Shown piece after piece: positions 44,982 to 54,146 of a stretch of 64,000 nucleotides of DNA. Where the stretch lies: contig BNHL01000001.1 in the NCBI GenBank assembly GCA_015472025.1, positions 4,948,001-5,012,000 on the forward strand, in the 5' to 3' direction. Each line of letters begins with the position of its first letter. The stretch's first letter is position 1. Position numbers and translations under genes: made by a program. This DNA is from Cytophagales bacterium WSM2-2 (GTDB taxonomy: Bacteria; Bacteroidota; Bacteroidia; Cytophagales; Cyclobacteriaceae). The notes beneath the pieces are model-generated. The model made no database searches, was not told the DNA's origin, and was given only the letters and a program-made list of their open reading frames with translations.

Positions 44982-46316
44982 TTGAAAAAATTCATTCGTT
45001 GGTTTTTGACAGTAGTGATCATACTGTTAGTTATCGTTGTGGCGTTGTTTGGCCCTGTCGATAAATCCCCTCTTGAATCTAAGCCATTCTATCAGGAGAC
45101 GATGAAAGCGTTGGATACCATCCATCCGAATTTATTCAAAGCAAAATCAAAATTGAGGGCCGGTTGGGCAGCAATCAATATCACTCCTAAAGTTGCTATG
45201 CCAATGGCGGGTTACGCTCCGCGCGATCATTTTGACAAAGTACACGACTCGATCTTTGTACGTGTTCTCGCGATCGACAACGGAAATGCACAATGTTTTA
45301 TCATCTCTGCTGATCTTTTACTCTTCCCTCCTGCTTTGAAAAACAAAATCACGGCTCGAGTGTCAGCAAACTCAAAACGATTCTTGTATTTCACCGCAAC
45401 GCATGCGCATAGTAGTCTTGGTGCATGGAATAACAGCGTGATCGGAAATCTGATTCTTGGAAAATACAATGAGGCATGGCTTGACAGTCTGACCGACAAA
45501 GTTATATCAGCGATCGACCAGACTTCAGCAGAACTGAAACCAGCAAAGCTCGACTACTTTGAAGCAGATGCAAATGAGTATGTTGAAAACCGCCTTGATC
45601 CTGAGCACGGACAGGTGGATGGAATCATTCGTGGTTTTAAAATCATTCGTGAAGACGGAAAGAAAGCACTCATGGCGAGTTACAGTGGGCACCCTACGAA
45701 CATTAGCCACCTGAGTCTTGAACTCTCCGGGGACTATCCGAACGCATTGGTAACGAGGGCTCAGAAAAAAGAGTATGGCTTCGCAATGTTTGCGTCTGGA
45801 ATGGTTGGTAGTCACCGCTTAAAAGGGATTGCAGAAACAGAATTCGCTATGTGCGATACCGTGGGTGCAATTCTTTACCGCAAAATTCAGGCAGCAACTC
45901 CTATTCCTATAAAAGATTCGGCAGAAATTTCAACAGGAAAATTTCCAGTCAGCTACGGGCCTTCACAATTACATGTACTCCAGGATTACAAAGTTCGCGA
46001 CTGGGCTTTTAGCCTGCTTTTTACTCCTCTTCAGGGTGAAATCAACTATTTAAAAATTGGAAACATTATCCTGTTAGGTACTCCTTGTGATTTTTCGGGA
46101 GAGATTTTCACGCGTGATGGTCTGGGCAAAATAGCCGAAGGAAAAAATGAGAAAGTGTTCATTACCAGTTTCAACGGGGACTATGTAGGGTATATCACTT
46201 ACGATGAACATTACGGTCATTCGGAACAAGAGGAAGTGATGGCGATGAACTGGGTGGGACCGTACTACGGAGAGTACTACTCTCAAATCATCCGAAAAAT
46301 CCTTTCAAAAAAATAA
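44982..46316 (+). CDS. Ceramidase-like membrane-anchored hydrolase
   Basis: The 444-residue protein starts at a TTG with one N-terminal membrane segment (about 5-25) and then matches the N-terminal domain of neutral/alkaline ceramidases. It has the opening GWAAINITPKVAMPMAGYAPRD, the zinc-ligand segment THAHSSLGAW and the SGHPTNISHLSLELSGDYP segment. Real ceramidases carry a catalytic serine in a GDxSP motif; the equivalent stretch here reads FASGMVGSHRLKG, so the nucleophile context is changed. It may hydrolyse another amide or ester, or have become non-enzymatic. Bacteroidota make sphingolipids, so a substrate is at hand. The end of the gene is 2 bases from the convergent helicase gene. Confidence 0.85.
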   Translation: MKKFIRWFLTVVIILLVIVVALFGPVDKSPLESKPFYQETMKALDTIHPNLFKAKSKLRAGWAAINITPKVAMPMAGYAPRDHFDKVHDSIFVRVLAIDNGNAQCFIISADLLLFPPALKNKITARVSANSKRFLYFTATHAHSSLGAWNNSVIGNLILGKYNEAWLDSLTDKVISAIDQTSAELKPAKLDYFEADANEYVENRLDPEHGQVDGIIRGFKIIREDGKKALMASYSGHPTNISHLSLELSGDYPNALVTRAQKKEYGFAMFASGMVGSHRLKGIAETEFAMCDTVGAILYRKIQAATPIPIKDSAEISTGKFPVSYGPSQLHVLQDYKVRDWAFSLLFTPLQGEINYLKIGNIILLGTPCDFSGEIFTRDGLGKIAEGKNEKVFITSFNGDYVGYITYDEHYGHSEQEEVMAMNWVGPYYGEYYSQIIRKILSKK

Positions 46317-46318
46317 TA

Positions 46319-47545
46319 TCATTTTGCGGGTCTTCGCTTGAAGAATTTTTTCTTTCCATTCCCATTACGTCCCGGTTTCCCGGATGAGCCTCTTTTTTCA
46401 GGCGAATACTCAAAAGAAGTACCAACTTCCTGAGGCAAGGGTACTTTGGTCACATCTCTGCCGATCAGCCTTTCTATCTGATGAAACTTGCGCTGGTCCA
46501 TTTCATTGATAAAAGTAATTGCATGACCGGTACTTTCTGCACGAGCTGTACGACCAATCCGGTGAATGTAGTCTTCAGGATCTGGCGGTACATCGTAATT
46601 TAGTACAAGGCCGATTCCTTCAACATCAATTCCGCGAGAAAGCACATCTGTGCCAATCAGCAGTCTCAATTTTTTATTCTTGAATTCGCGTAAAATCTCT
46701 TCACGCTCATTTTGGTCAAGGTCAGAATGAATTGCCTTTGAGTCCAGGCCGATCTTTGGAAGTGAACGCCCCAAATGCTTGACCTTCTCTTTGGTAGAAG
46801 CAAATATGATCACACTGGAATAATCCTTGTCCTTCAAAATCCTGGTAAGGAGTTTTTCTTTAGAATCATCGCGCACCAGATAGGCCTCTTGTACTATTCC
46901 TTCTGCAGGCTTGGATATCGCAATGTTTACTTCTTTTGGTGAGCGCAAAATACGATTAGCCAGCGTTCTTATCCGAGGCGGCATTGTGGCTGAGAAAAAT
47001 AACGTCTGCCTGTTTTCAGGCAAGGCCTTGATAATACGAATAATATCATCGTGAAAACCCATGTCGAGCATGCGATCTGCTTCGTCCAGTACCAGATGTT
47101 GAATGTGTTTCAAATCAATTACTCCTGATGCTAACTGTGCAATCAATCGACCGGGTGTGGCAACGATCATATCCACGCCTGATTCCAATGCTTTCTTTTG
47201 GGTATCCCATGTGGCTCCATCTCCACCACCGTAAATTGGTATCGAGCTTATCCCGGTAAAATAGGCAAACCCTTCCACTTGCTGATCTATCTGCTGCACC
47301 AACTCACGTGTTGGAGCAATAATCAGCGTATTCAAATGTCTGTGATCAGAATGGATGATGTTGTTCAAGATGGGCAACAAATACGCGGCTGTCTTGCCTG
47401 TCCCGGTCTGTGCACAAGCGATCAAATCATGCTTCTGCATGATCAACGGAATCGCTTGCTCTTGAATGGGGGTCGGTTTGTCATAGCCCATGGATGATAA
47501 ACCATCCTGAAGGCGGGTTTCAAAATGAAAGTCTTCGAAAGTCAA
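46319..47545 (-). CDS. DEAD-box RNA helicase (RhlE-like)
   Basis: The 408-residue ATP-dependent RNA helicase carries Q-motif GYDKPTPIQEQAIP, motif I AQTGTGKT (residues 45-52), Ia PTRELVQQ, II DEADRMLDMGF, III SAT, and VI HRIGRTAR. A basic C-terminal tail (PGRNGNGKKKFFKRRPAK) could bind RNA. The start is TTG, giving the usual MTFEDFHFE N-terminus. It ends 2 bases from the converging ceramidase-like gene. Confidence 0.96.
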   Translation of the reverse strand: MTFEDFHFETRLQDGLSSMGYDKPTPIQEQAIPLIMQKHDLIACAQTGTGKTAAYLLPILNNIIHSDHRHLNTLIIAPTRELVQQIDQQVEGFAYFTGISSIPIYGGGDGATWDTQKKALESGVDMIVATPGRLIAQLASGVIDLKHIQHLVLDEADRMLDMGFHDDIIRIIKALPENRQTLFFSATMPPRIRTLANRILRSPKEVNIAISKPAEGIVQEAYLVRDDSKEKLLTRILKDKDYSSVIIFASTKEKVKHLGRSLPKIGLDSKAIHSDLDQNEREEILREFKNKKLRLLIGTDVLSRGIDVEGIGLVLNYDVPPDPEDYIHRIGRTARAESTGHAITFINEMDQRKFHQIERLIGRDVTKVPLPQEVGTSFEYSPEKRGSSGKPGRNGNGKKKFFKRRPAK

Positions 47546-47714
47546 AGGGAGAGATTATTAATTCTATTCCAACAAAGTACGCAAGTTAAGAAGAATTTTT
47601 TAAGGGAATCTGAACTCAAGCTTTAACCATCAAAAACCTAATCGACCAATTATCAAAAAGGCAAACGCTTTGCTCAGTCATTTACCTATTTTTCGAAACC
47701 TAAATCTAAAGAAC

Positions 47715-50555
47715 ATGAGGTCATTCATTACCATCATGCTGGCGTCCATTGTCAGCATCTGTTACTCTCAAAAAAACAAAGCGTCTACTGCGCCATTACA
47801 AAAGAGACCGTTGTCCCACACGGACTACGACTCGTGGAAAGAGATTCCTTCCAAAATCATTTCACCTGATGGAAACTTTGCCGCCATTGCGATCAATCCA
47901 CAAGATGGTGATGGGAAAGTGGTTCTTTACCATTTCAAAAGCAATGTTCAGGATTCTGTAAAAAGAGCGTCTGACATACAGATCACATTCAATAGTCAGC
48001 AAGCGGTATTTAAAATTAAGCCGCAGCAAAAACTGGTAAAAGACCTTCGCAGGCAGAAGAAGAAAAAGGAAGACCTCCCCAAAGACTCATTGGGCATCTA
48101 CTCGTTTGCCTCTCGTAAAACGGAAAAAATTCCGGATGTAAAATCCTATAAAATCCCCGAGAAAGACGGTGGATGGCTCGCATACCAACTCGAAGCTATT
48201 AAGGAAGTAAAGCCCAAGACACCTGCACCAAAGCCTGAAGAGAAAAAAGAGGAGAAAAAGTCAGAGAAACCAAAAAAGAAGAAAGTCAACAATGATGACA
48301 ACGGTTATACGCTCATACTTCGAAATCTCTTAACAGCTAAATCGATTTCCATCGGCTATGTAAAAGATTATGTTTTCGCAAAGTATGGCCAGGGGCTTCT
48401 TCTCACGACTTCGGGAAATGACAGTACAATGAAAGCCGGTGTGTATTGGTATGATTTAAAGAACGAAAAAATACAGCCACTTTACGAAGGGAAAAGCAAA
48501 TACAAATTCAAAGGACTTTCAATCAGCGAAGACGGAAGTCAAACTGCTTTCTTAGTAGACAGCGACACTACCAAAGCCCCGTTGCATTATTTCAGAATGT
48601 ATCATTGGAAGACCGGAAACCCTTCAGCGGCTATGGTGGTGGATGAGAAGAATTCTTCGCTTCCCGGCGGGTGGCTCGTGAGCGAGCATGCAACTCCCCT
48701 ATTTGCCAAAGACGGAAGCAAATTGTTTTTCGGATCAATGCCTAAGCCCGTGCTCCAGGACACAGCACTGCTTACCGAAGAAATCGTCAGCGTTGAAGTT
48801 TGGAACTGGCAAGACGATTACATCTATCCTCAACAAAACAAGCAATTGGATGATGAGAAAAAGAGGTCATATCTTTTTGCTCTCAATCCGTCCAACAATA
48901 AGATTACACAATTAGGTAGCAAGGAAATTCCTGGCATTGAATTGGGTGACCAGGGCAACTCGGATATCGTGTTGGGTGAAACAAATGTACCTTATCGTGA
49001 CATGATCGTATATGACCCCTCTATTTTCAGCGATTTTTATCTTTTCAATATCAAGGACGGCTCACGTAAAACAATTGCCACGAAAATAAAAGGCAACGCT
49101 TCGCTGTCGCCTAAGGCAAATTATGTAAGCTGGTATAGTCAGCCGGATACGGCCTGGTACGTTTACAACATAGCTGGCTCCAAACTGACAAGGCTAAACC
49201 AAAAAATGAAAGTGAGCTTTGCAGATGAAGAAGACGACCACCCGGATTATCCCTCTGCGTACGGATCGGCCGGATGGACAATGAACGATCAGCAAATCCT
49301 TATTTACGACAGGTATGACATTTGGGCATTTGATCCTCAAGGAACAAAAGAACCGGTGAACATCACAAAGATTGGCCGCCAGGAGAAAACTGTATTCCGT
49401 TACATCCGACTGGACAATGAAGAACGATTTATTGATCCTGCCAAAGAGATACTACTCTCCGCTTTCAATGAGACAACAAAAGCTTCGGGATATTACAAAT
49501 TGTCAATCAATGACCAGAAGCTGACTCGTCTCGTGATGGACAACTACCGCTTCGGTGGTACTGTAAAAGCGAAAAGTGCAAATCAACTACTCTTCACCCG
49601 TGAAAGCTTCCGCGAATTTCCTGATGTATGGACTTCCGATTTGAACCTGGCTTCGATGAAGAAAGTGACGGACGCCAATCCTCAAATGAAAAACTTTTTC
49701 TGGGGAAGTGTGGAAATGGTGAATTGGACATCGGCCGACAATATCCGGTTACAGGGATTGTTGTACAAACCTGAGGGATTTGACCCTAACAAGAAGTATC
49801 CGATGATCGTTAACTTCTATGAAAAGGAATCAGACAACTTGTACGGACATACCCGGCCAGAACCTTTGCGTTCTACGATCAACAAAGCAACTTATGTCAG
49901 CAACGGCTATCTCGTGTTTGTACCGGACATTGTTTACAAAATCGGATTCCCTGGAGAAAGTGCGCACAATTGCATTCTGCCAGGAGTCACATCGTTGATC
50001 GCCAAAGGTTTTGTCGATGAAAAGAATATCGGAATCCAAGGCCATAGTTGGGGTGGTTATCAAATTGCATACCTGATGACGCGTACCAACATGTTCAAGG
50101 CGGCAGAAGCCGGTGCGCCAGTTGCCAATATGACTAGTGCTTACGGAGGTATCCGTTGGGAAAGCGGGTTGAGCCGGATGTTCCAGTATGAACATTCACA
50201 AAGCAGAATCGGAGGAACACTCTGGGAAAAGCCGATGCTCTACATCGAAAACTCACCGCTTTTCTTTATCGATAAAATTCAGACTCCTATGTTGTTGCTC
50301 CACAACGATGCCGATGGCGCGGTGCCCTGGTACCAGGGGATTGAAATGTATATGGCGATGCGGAGATTAAACAAACCTGTGTGGATGCTCAACTACAATG
50401 GTGAGCCACACTGGCCTGTGAAACGCGAAAACCGGATGGACTTCCAGGTTCGCATGATGCAATTCTTCAATCACTATCTCAAAGGTGCTCCTTCACCCGA
50501 TTGGATGAGCAAGGGCGTACCCGCTATTGAAAAAGGGATTGTGAAAGGTTACTAG
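47715..50555 (+). CDS. S9-family (prolyl oligopeptidase-type) serine peptidase
   Basis: From the ATG at 47715 the product has 946 residues and a signal peptide (about 1-20). The first 600 residues form a beta-propeller with PD40-like blades. They are interrupted by a Lys/Glu/Pro-rich insert near 165-190, probably a flexible loop. The C-terminal alpha/beta-hydrolase domain has the nucleophile motif QGHSWGGYQ, the acid-containing HNDADGAVPW and the GEPHWP histidine, which complete the catalytic triad. The enzyme would act on oligopeptides in the periplasm. A terminator hairpin follows and overlaps the end of the ABC-transporter gene on the other strand. Confidence 0.93.
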   Translation: MRSFITIMLASIVSICYSQKNKASTAPLQKRPLSHTDYDSWKEIPSKIISPDGNFAAIAINPQDGDGKVVLYHFKSNVQDSVKRASDIQITFNSQQAVFKIKPQQKLVKDLRRQKKKKEDLPKDSLGIYSFASRKTEKIPDVKSYKIPEKDGGWLAYQLEAIKEVKPKTPAPKPEEKKEEKKSEKPKKKKVNNDDNGYTLILRNLLTAKSISIGYVKDYVFAKYGQGLLLTTSGNDSTMKAGVYWYDLKNEKIQPLYEGKSKYKFKGLSISEDGSQTAFLVDSDTTKAPLHYFRMYHWKTGNPSAAMVVDEKNSSLPGGWLVSEHATPLFAKDGSKLFFGSMPKPVLQDTALLTEEIVSVEVWNWQDDYIYPQQNKQLDDEKKRSYLFALNPSNNKITQLGSKEIPGIELGDQGNSDIVLGETNVPYRDMIVYDPSIFSDFYLFNIKDGSRKTIATKIKGNASLSPKANYVSWYSQPDTAWYVYNIAGSKLTRLNQKMKVSFADEEDDHPDYPSAYGSAGWTMNDQQILIYDRYDIWAFDPQGTKEPVNITKIGRQEKTVFRYIRLDNEERFIDPAKEILLSAFNETTKASGYYKLSINDQKLTRLVMDNYRFGGTVKAKSANQLLFTRESFREFPDVWTSDLNLASMKKVTDANPQMKNFFWGSVEMVNWTSADNIRLQGLLYKPEGFDPNKKYPMIVNFYEKESDNLYGHTRPEPLRSTINKATYVSNGYLVFVPDIVYKIGFPGESAHNCILPGVTSLIAKGFVDEKNIGIQGHSWGGYQIAYLMTRTNMFKAAEAGAPVANMTSAYGGIRWESGLSRMFQYEHSQSRIGGTLWEKPMLYIENSPLFFIDKIQTPMLLLHNDADGAVPWYQGIEMYMAMRRLNKPVWMLNYNGEPHWPVKRENRMDFQVRMMQFFNHYLKGAPSPDWMSKGVPAIEKGIVKGY

Positions 50556-50579
50556 AGAGCTCTATTTAGGAATTTTAAC

Positions 50580-50603
50580 AAGGGATGGCGAAAGTCATCC
50601 CTT
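50580..50603 (+). terminator. Terminator of the S9 peptidase gene
   Basis: An 8-bp perfect stem (AAGGGATG/CATCCCTT, 8-base loop) followed by TTCCTTTTTT lies 25 bases after the stop. It overlaps the last codons of the converging transporter gene. Confidence 0.75.
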
Positions 50604-53600
50604 TCCTTTTTTGCCATACTTCTTGCGAATGATCACACCGTGAACCGCTTTTTTCAACAACTCGTAGTAGAGGGTTACGTAAAGCACAATTGTCATTAGC
50701 CATATCACCGTTAAATTGAAATACAGCGTATCAAATTTTTTCCCAAGGAAATACTTAACTGGAATGTAAAAGTTGTCACGGAAATCAAAAATGTGATCAG
50801 GCCGGTGTTCGTTAAAATAGATCGGATAGATTTTCTGAATGAGCTCTCCATTCCACTCTACGATGCGCATTGGATTTTGTGTATTTTCTACCATAGTGGT
50901 CACCGCCTCGTTCTGGTACTTCATCTTTAATTGTTCAAAGGCTACTTTCTTCTCTTCGTCATCCGTAAGTTCCAGCATCAGTTTTTCTCTCATCTCCTGG
51001 GCATTCCGGCTGCGCGCGGTGTAATACTCTTTAAGCGCTTTAATAAATTGATTTGCTTTCAGGTAAACTGAAGAATCAAACTTCCCAACAACAAGCAAAT
51101 TCAGTTCTGGCATGTCTTTCCCAACCTTACGTGACTCGTGAGTTAATTCAGTCTGAAGAACTTCTAGGTTCTTTTTCACTTTGCTTGTCGGGCTATTATC
51201 GCGCCAGTTTTGCCGGTGATTTACTACGTATGATAATTTCGATTCCAGTGCAGGCAAATAGTACCCACGTTTGTATTCAGCTAATGCCCTTTTCTGATCA
51301 AGCTCATAGAATTTTTTCTCCAGCGGATTGTCCTTAAACTGCGTAACCATATAGGCCTCGAAAGCCCATCGTGAAGCCATCATCTCGCCCAGGAATGGAA
51401 TTCCATTGGGTGTACCCACTTTCGGATTGAACCTGTCAAAGCTGATAACAACACCACTAAGCAATAACTGCGGAATAATCAGGATAGGAATCAAAATATA
51501 GATCGTTACTGCAGAATCAAAAGCTGACGATATATTCAGTCCGAGAATATTTGCGAAACACGAACATGAAAAAAGAATTAGCCAGTAACGCATTTCTGTG
51601 AAAGGAATTTTTAGCAACGCATTACCTACCAGGATGAACATTACTGTTTGAATTGCAGAAAGCGAAAACAGGATTATCACCTTGGAAACAAAATAACTGC
51701 TTTTGCTGAGGTGAAGGAACTGCTCGCGTTTGAGGATTTTCCGATCCCTGAAAATTTCCTCCGCACTTACAATCAGCCCGACAAACAATGCCACTACAAT
51801 GCTCATGAAAAAATACACCGGGATATTGGCATTATCATAGAAAGTATAGGATGATCCCTCCGCTCCTATGGCATCGTAATATCGTACAAAGTATCCGATG
51901 AATAGCGCCAACAACGGAGTCAGCAACAGGTTTACCGTCAGGTATTGTTGATTGGCAAATTTCGATTTGACATCACGAAGGATAAACACCTGCAACTGTT
52001 GCATCCAATTTGGGATTTTCTGCACAGTGGGTAGCGTGTCGCTTACTTCTTCAATTTTCGGAATCCTGATTTTCTGTTTGAAGTATTGATACCACTGTCC
52101 GGGAGAAACTTTCCGCGTATGCGTGAACCGGCCGTATTCATTAACCACACGCGTCTCGATGATATTGAAAACCTGCTCCGGGTTGATGTTACCACACTCG
52201 GGACAGGCTCCCGGAGATTTGTTAGCCGCGTTGATGATGTTTTGAAAATAATTGACAGACTCAATAGGATTGCCGTAGTAAATCTGGAATCCTCCGACAT
52301 CGAGAATCAACAGCGTATCAAACATTTTGAAAATGTCTGAAGACGGCTGGTGAATGACCACAAAGATCATTTTGCCGCGAAGGGTCAATTCCTTCAGCAG
52401 GTCCATGATATTTTCAGAATCCCGCGAGGAGAGCCCTGAAGTAGGTTCGTCTACAAAAAGAATAGTTGGTTCACGAAGCAATTCCAGTCCTATGTTCAGG
52501 CGTTTCCGTTGTCCACCACTGATTGTCTTCTGCAAAGGTGAGCCAACCTTTAAATCTTTGATTTCTGAAAGCCCGAGGTTCGCCAGCACATTGTCCACCA
52601 CTTTGATAATCTCCTGATGTGTATAGTGCCTGAAACATAACCTTGCCGAATAGTACAAATTCTCATACACGGTCAAATCCTCCATCAGCAGATCGTCTTG
52701 TGGAATGAAGCCGATCACGCCCTCGATTTTCTGAGGATGCTGGTAGATATCGATACCGTTAACTAAGACTCGTCCGCTGGATGGTTTTTCGGAGCCATTG
52801 AGGACGTTGAGCAAAGTAGATTTGCCCGAGCCGCTCCCTCCCATCACTCCGATCAGTTTACCGCCGGTTTCGGCAATGGAAACATTCTGCAATCCGGCTC
52901 TTCCGCTTTTAAAATGATAGAACACGTGGTCTGCAACAAAGCTGATTCGGGTGTTACTTTCCTGTGTTAAAAACTTACTGACTACATCACTGTAATAAAT
53001 CGACTCAATCTTTGAACCGCGAATAGTACTTCCTGTTGGAAATACGTCCACCCTCCTGGACTTCAGCGGCAAGCTATTGAGATACAATGGAGTAATTCCC
53101 AGGTATTTGATAAAATACGTCTCAATATCGGTGAGACGCAGGATGGCGATCATACCGGAAATATTCTTTGCCGTCAGATGAGGTCCCTGATGTTCTACAG
53201 ACTCCGGGCTTTCGTCAATGATCAAAACATTTTTTGAAAGGAGCTCTTCTGCATCATGACCAAGAACAAAAGCACGCATGGCGCGAAAGTCCTTAGCAGG
53301 AATTTTCAGTGCCTCTCCTATATAAAAAATCAAATTGCTCTGACGCTCCGACAACTCATCGCCTACAAAAACCAATTCAATGATCTTGATAACCAATACC
53401 GCCTTCTGCTGCATCGTAAGAGCCTGATTCACTTTACGGGCGATCTGAATAATCTGAGACCAGTCGTCAACAAACTCCTGGGTTGCTTCATCTACATTGG
53501 CGATCTGTGATGCTGCCGGTTTATTCGCTTTGCAAAAATCATCAAATAGCGAGAGGTAATACCTCACGCCATCCTGGTTCAGGTGAAGGGAAAGGAACTC

Positions 53601-53690
53601 CTTGATAATCGACCGCTCCTCATCCGTGATGCGTTCCTTCGCCACGATGGCAAAAAACTGGATGATCGCTTTTAGTAGTTCCTCACTCAT
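50595..53690 (-). CDS. ABCG-type transporter with TerB-like N-terminal domain
   Basis: The 1031-residue protein fuses four parts. An N-terminal helical TerB-like region comes first (about 1-140). A linker follows, then an ABC ATPase (about 230-480) with Walker A GGSGSGKST, signature ISGGQRKRLNIG and Walker B LFVDEPTSGLSS. A CxxC pair (ACPECGN) lies just after the ATPase. The C-terminal ABC-2 permease, from about 570, has several membrane segments and a large extracytoplasmic region before the last one. Nucleotide domain before membrane domain is the ABCG/White order. No partner gene is adjacent, so it may work as a homodimer. Substrate unknown. TerB domains are linked to metal or stress response, which is only a hint. 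Confidence 0.88.
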   Translation of the reverse strand: MSEELLKAIIQFFAIVAKERITDEERSIIKEFLSLHLNQDGVRYYLSLFDDFCKANKPAASQIANVDEATQEFVDDWSQIIQIARKVNQALTMQQKAVLVIKIIELVFVGDELSERQSNLIFYIGEALKIPAKDFRAMRAFVLGHDAEELLSKNVLIIDESPESVEHQGPHLTAKNISGMIAILRLTDIETYFIKYLGITPLYLNSLPLKSRRVDVFPTGSTIRGSKIESIYYSDVVSKFLTQESNTRISFVADHVFYHFKSGRAGLQNVSIAETGGKLIGVMGGSGSGKSTLLNVLNGSEKPSSGRVLVNGIDIYQHPQKIEGVIGFIPQDDLLMEDLTVYENLYYSARLCFRHYTHQEIIKVVDNVLANLGLSEIKDLKVGSPLQKTISGGQRKRLNIGLELLREPTILFVDEPTSGLSSRDSENIMDLLKELTLRGKMIFVVIHQPSSDIFKMFDTLLILDVGGFQIYYGNPIESVNYFQNIINAANKSPGACPECGNINPEQVFNIIETRVVNEYGRFTHTRKVSPGQWYQYFKQKIRIPKIEEVSDTLPTVQKIPNWMQQLQVFILRDVKSKFANQQYLTVNLLLTPLLALFIGYFVRYYDAIGAEGSSYTFYDNANIPVYFFMSIVVALFVGLIVSAEEIFRDRKILKREQFLHLSKSSYFVSKVIILFSLSAIQTVMFILVGNALLKIPFTEMRYWLILFSCSCFANILGLNISSAFDSAVTIYILIPILIIPQLLLSGVVISFDRFNPKVGTPNGIPFLGEMMASRWAFEAYMVTQFKDNPLEKKFYELDQKRALAEYKRGYYLPALESKLSYVVNHRQNWRDNSPTSKVKKNLEVLQTELTHESRKVGKDMPELNLLVVGKFDSSVYLKANQFIKALKEYYTARSRNAQEMREKLMLELTDDEEKKVAFEQLKMKYQNEAVTTMVENTQNPMRIVEWNGELIQKIYPIYFNEHRPDHIFDFRDNFYIPVKYFLGKKFDTLYFNLTVIWLMTIVLYVTLYYELLKKAVHGVIIRKKYGKKGKG

Positions 53691-53732
53691 TTAGAAGTTG
53701 AAAGTTATGATCCGAAAACGCGCAACAAAAAA

Positions 53733-54131
53733 TTAATGTTCCTTCTCTCCGTCTAAAGAAAGAACGTAGCGCGCCATTTTTTCGGCATCAGCTTGTGAAA
53801 TATCTCCATGAGGCGTCATTTGAATCGGACCCCAAACATCCTTGCTGCCTTTTATGATTTTTCCTGCCAGGTATTCTACGTTGGCCTTGGTAAACTCGTA
53901 TTTCTTGGCAACGTCCGTATGTGCAGGACCGATAATTTTATTGATTTTGTGGTGACATGTTTTACAATCGCTGGCTTTCACCAGTGATTCGCCTTGAGCT
54001 ACTACATCAACAGCTTCTGGTTTTGTTGCATCCTCAGTTGGTGTGTAATCTTCTGCACTCTTTTTTTCTTTTGATCCACATGAAAAAATGATGAGAGAAA
54101 CGACAAGTGCTAAAAAATAAAACTTCTTCAT
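53733..54131 (-). CDS. Small c-type cytochrome lipoprotein
   Basis: The 132-residue product has a lipobox (IIFSC near residue 18) and an acidic, Lys-rich linker. A single-heme cytochrome c domain follows with CKTCH near 57-61 and an axial methionine in the IQMTPHG segment. It can carry electrons at the membrane surface. It starts 15 bases after the sugar-isomerase-like gene stops, so the two are probably co-transcribed. Confidence 0.9.
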   Translation of the reverse strand: MKKFYFLALVVSLIIFSCGSKEKKSAEDYTPTEDATKPEAVDVVAQGESLVKASDCKTCHHKINKIIGPAHTDVAKKYEFTKANVEYLAGKIIKGSKDVWGPIQMTPHGDISQADAEKMARYVLSLDGEKEH

Positions 54132-54146
54132 AATTATAGTTAGTGG

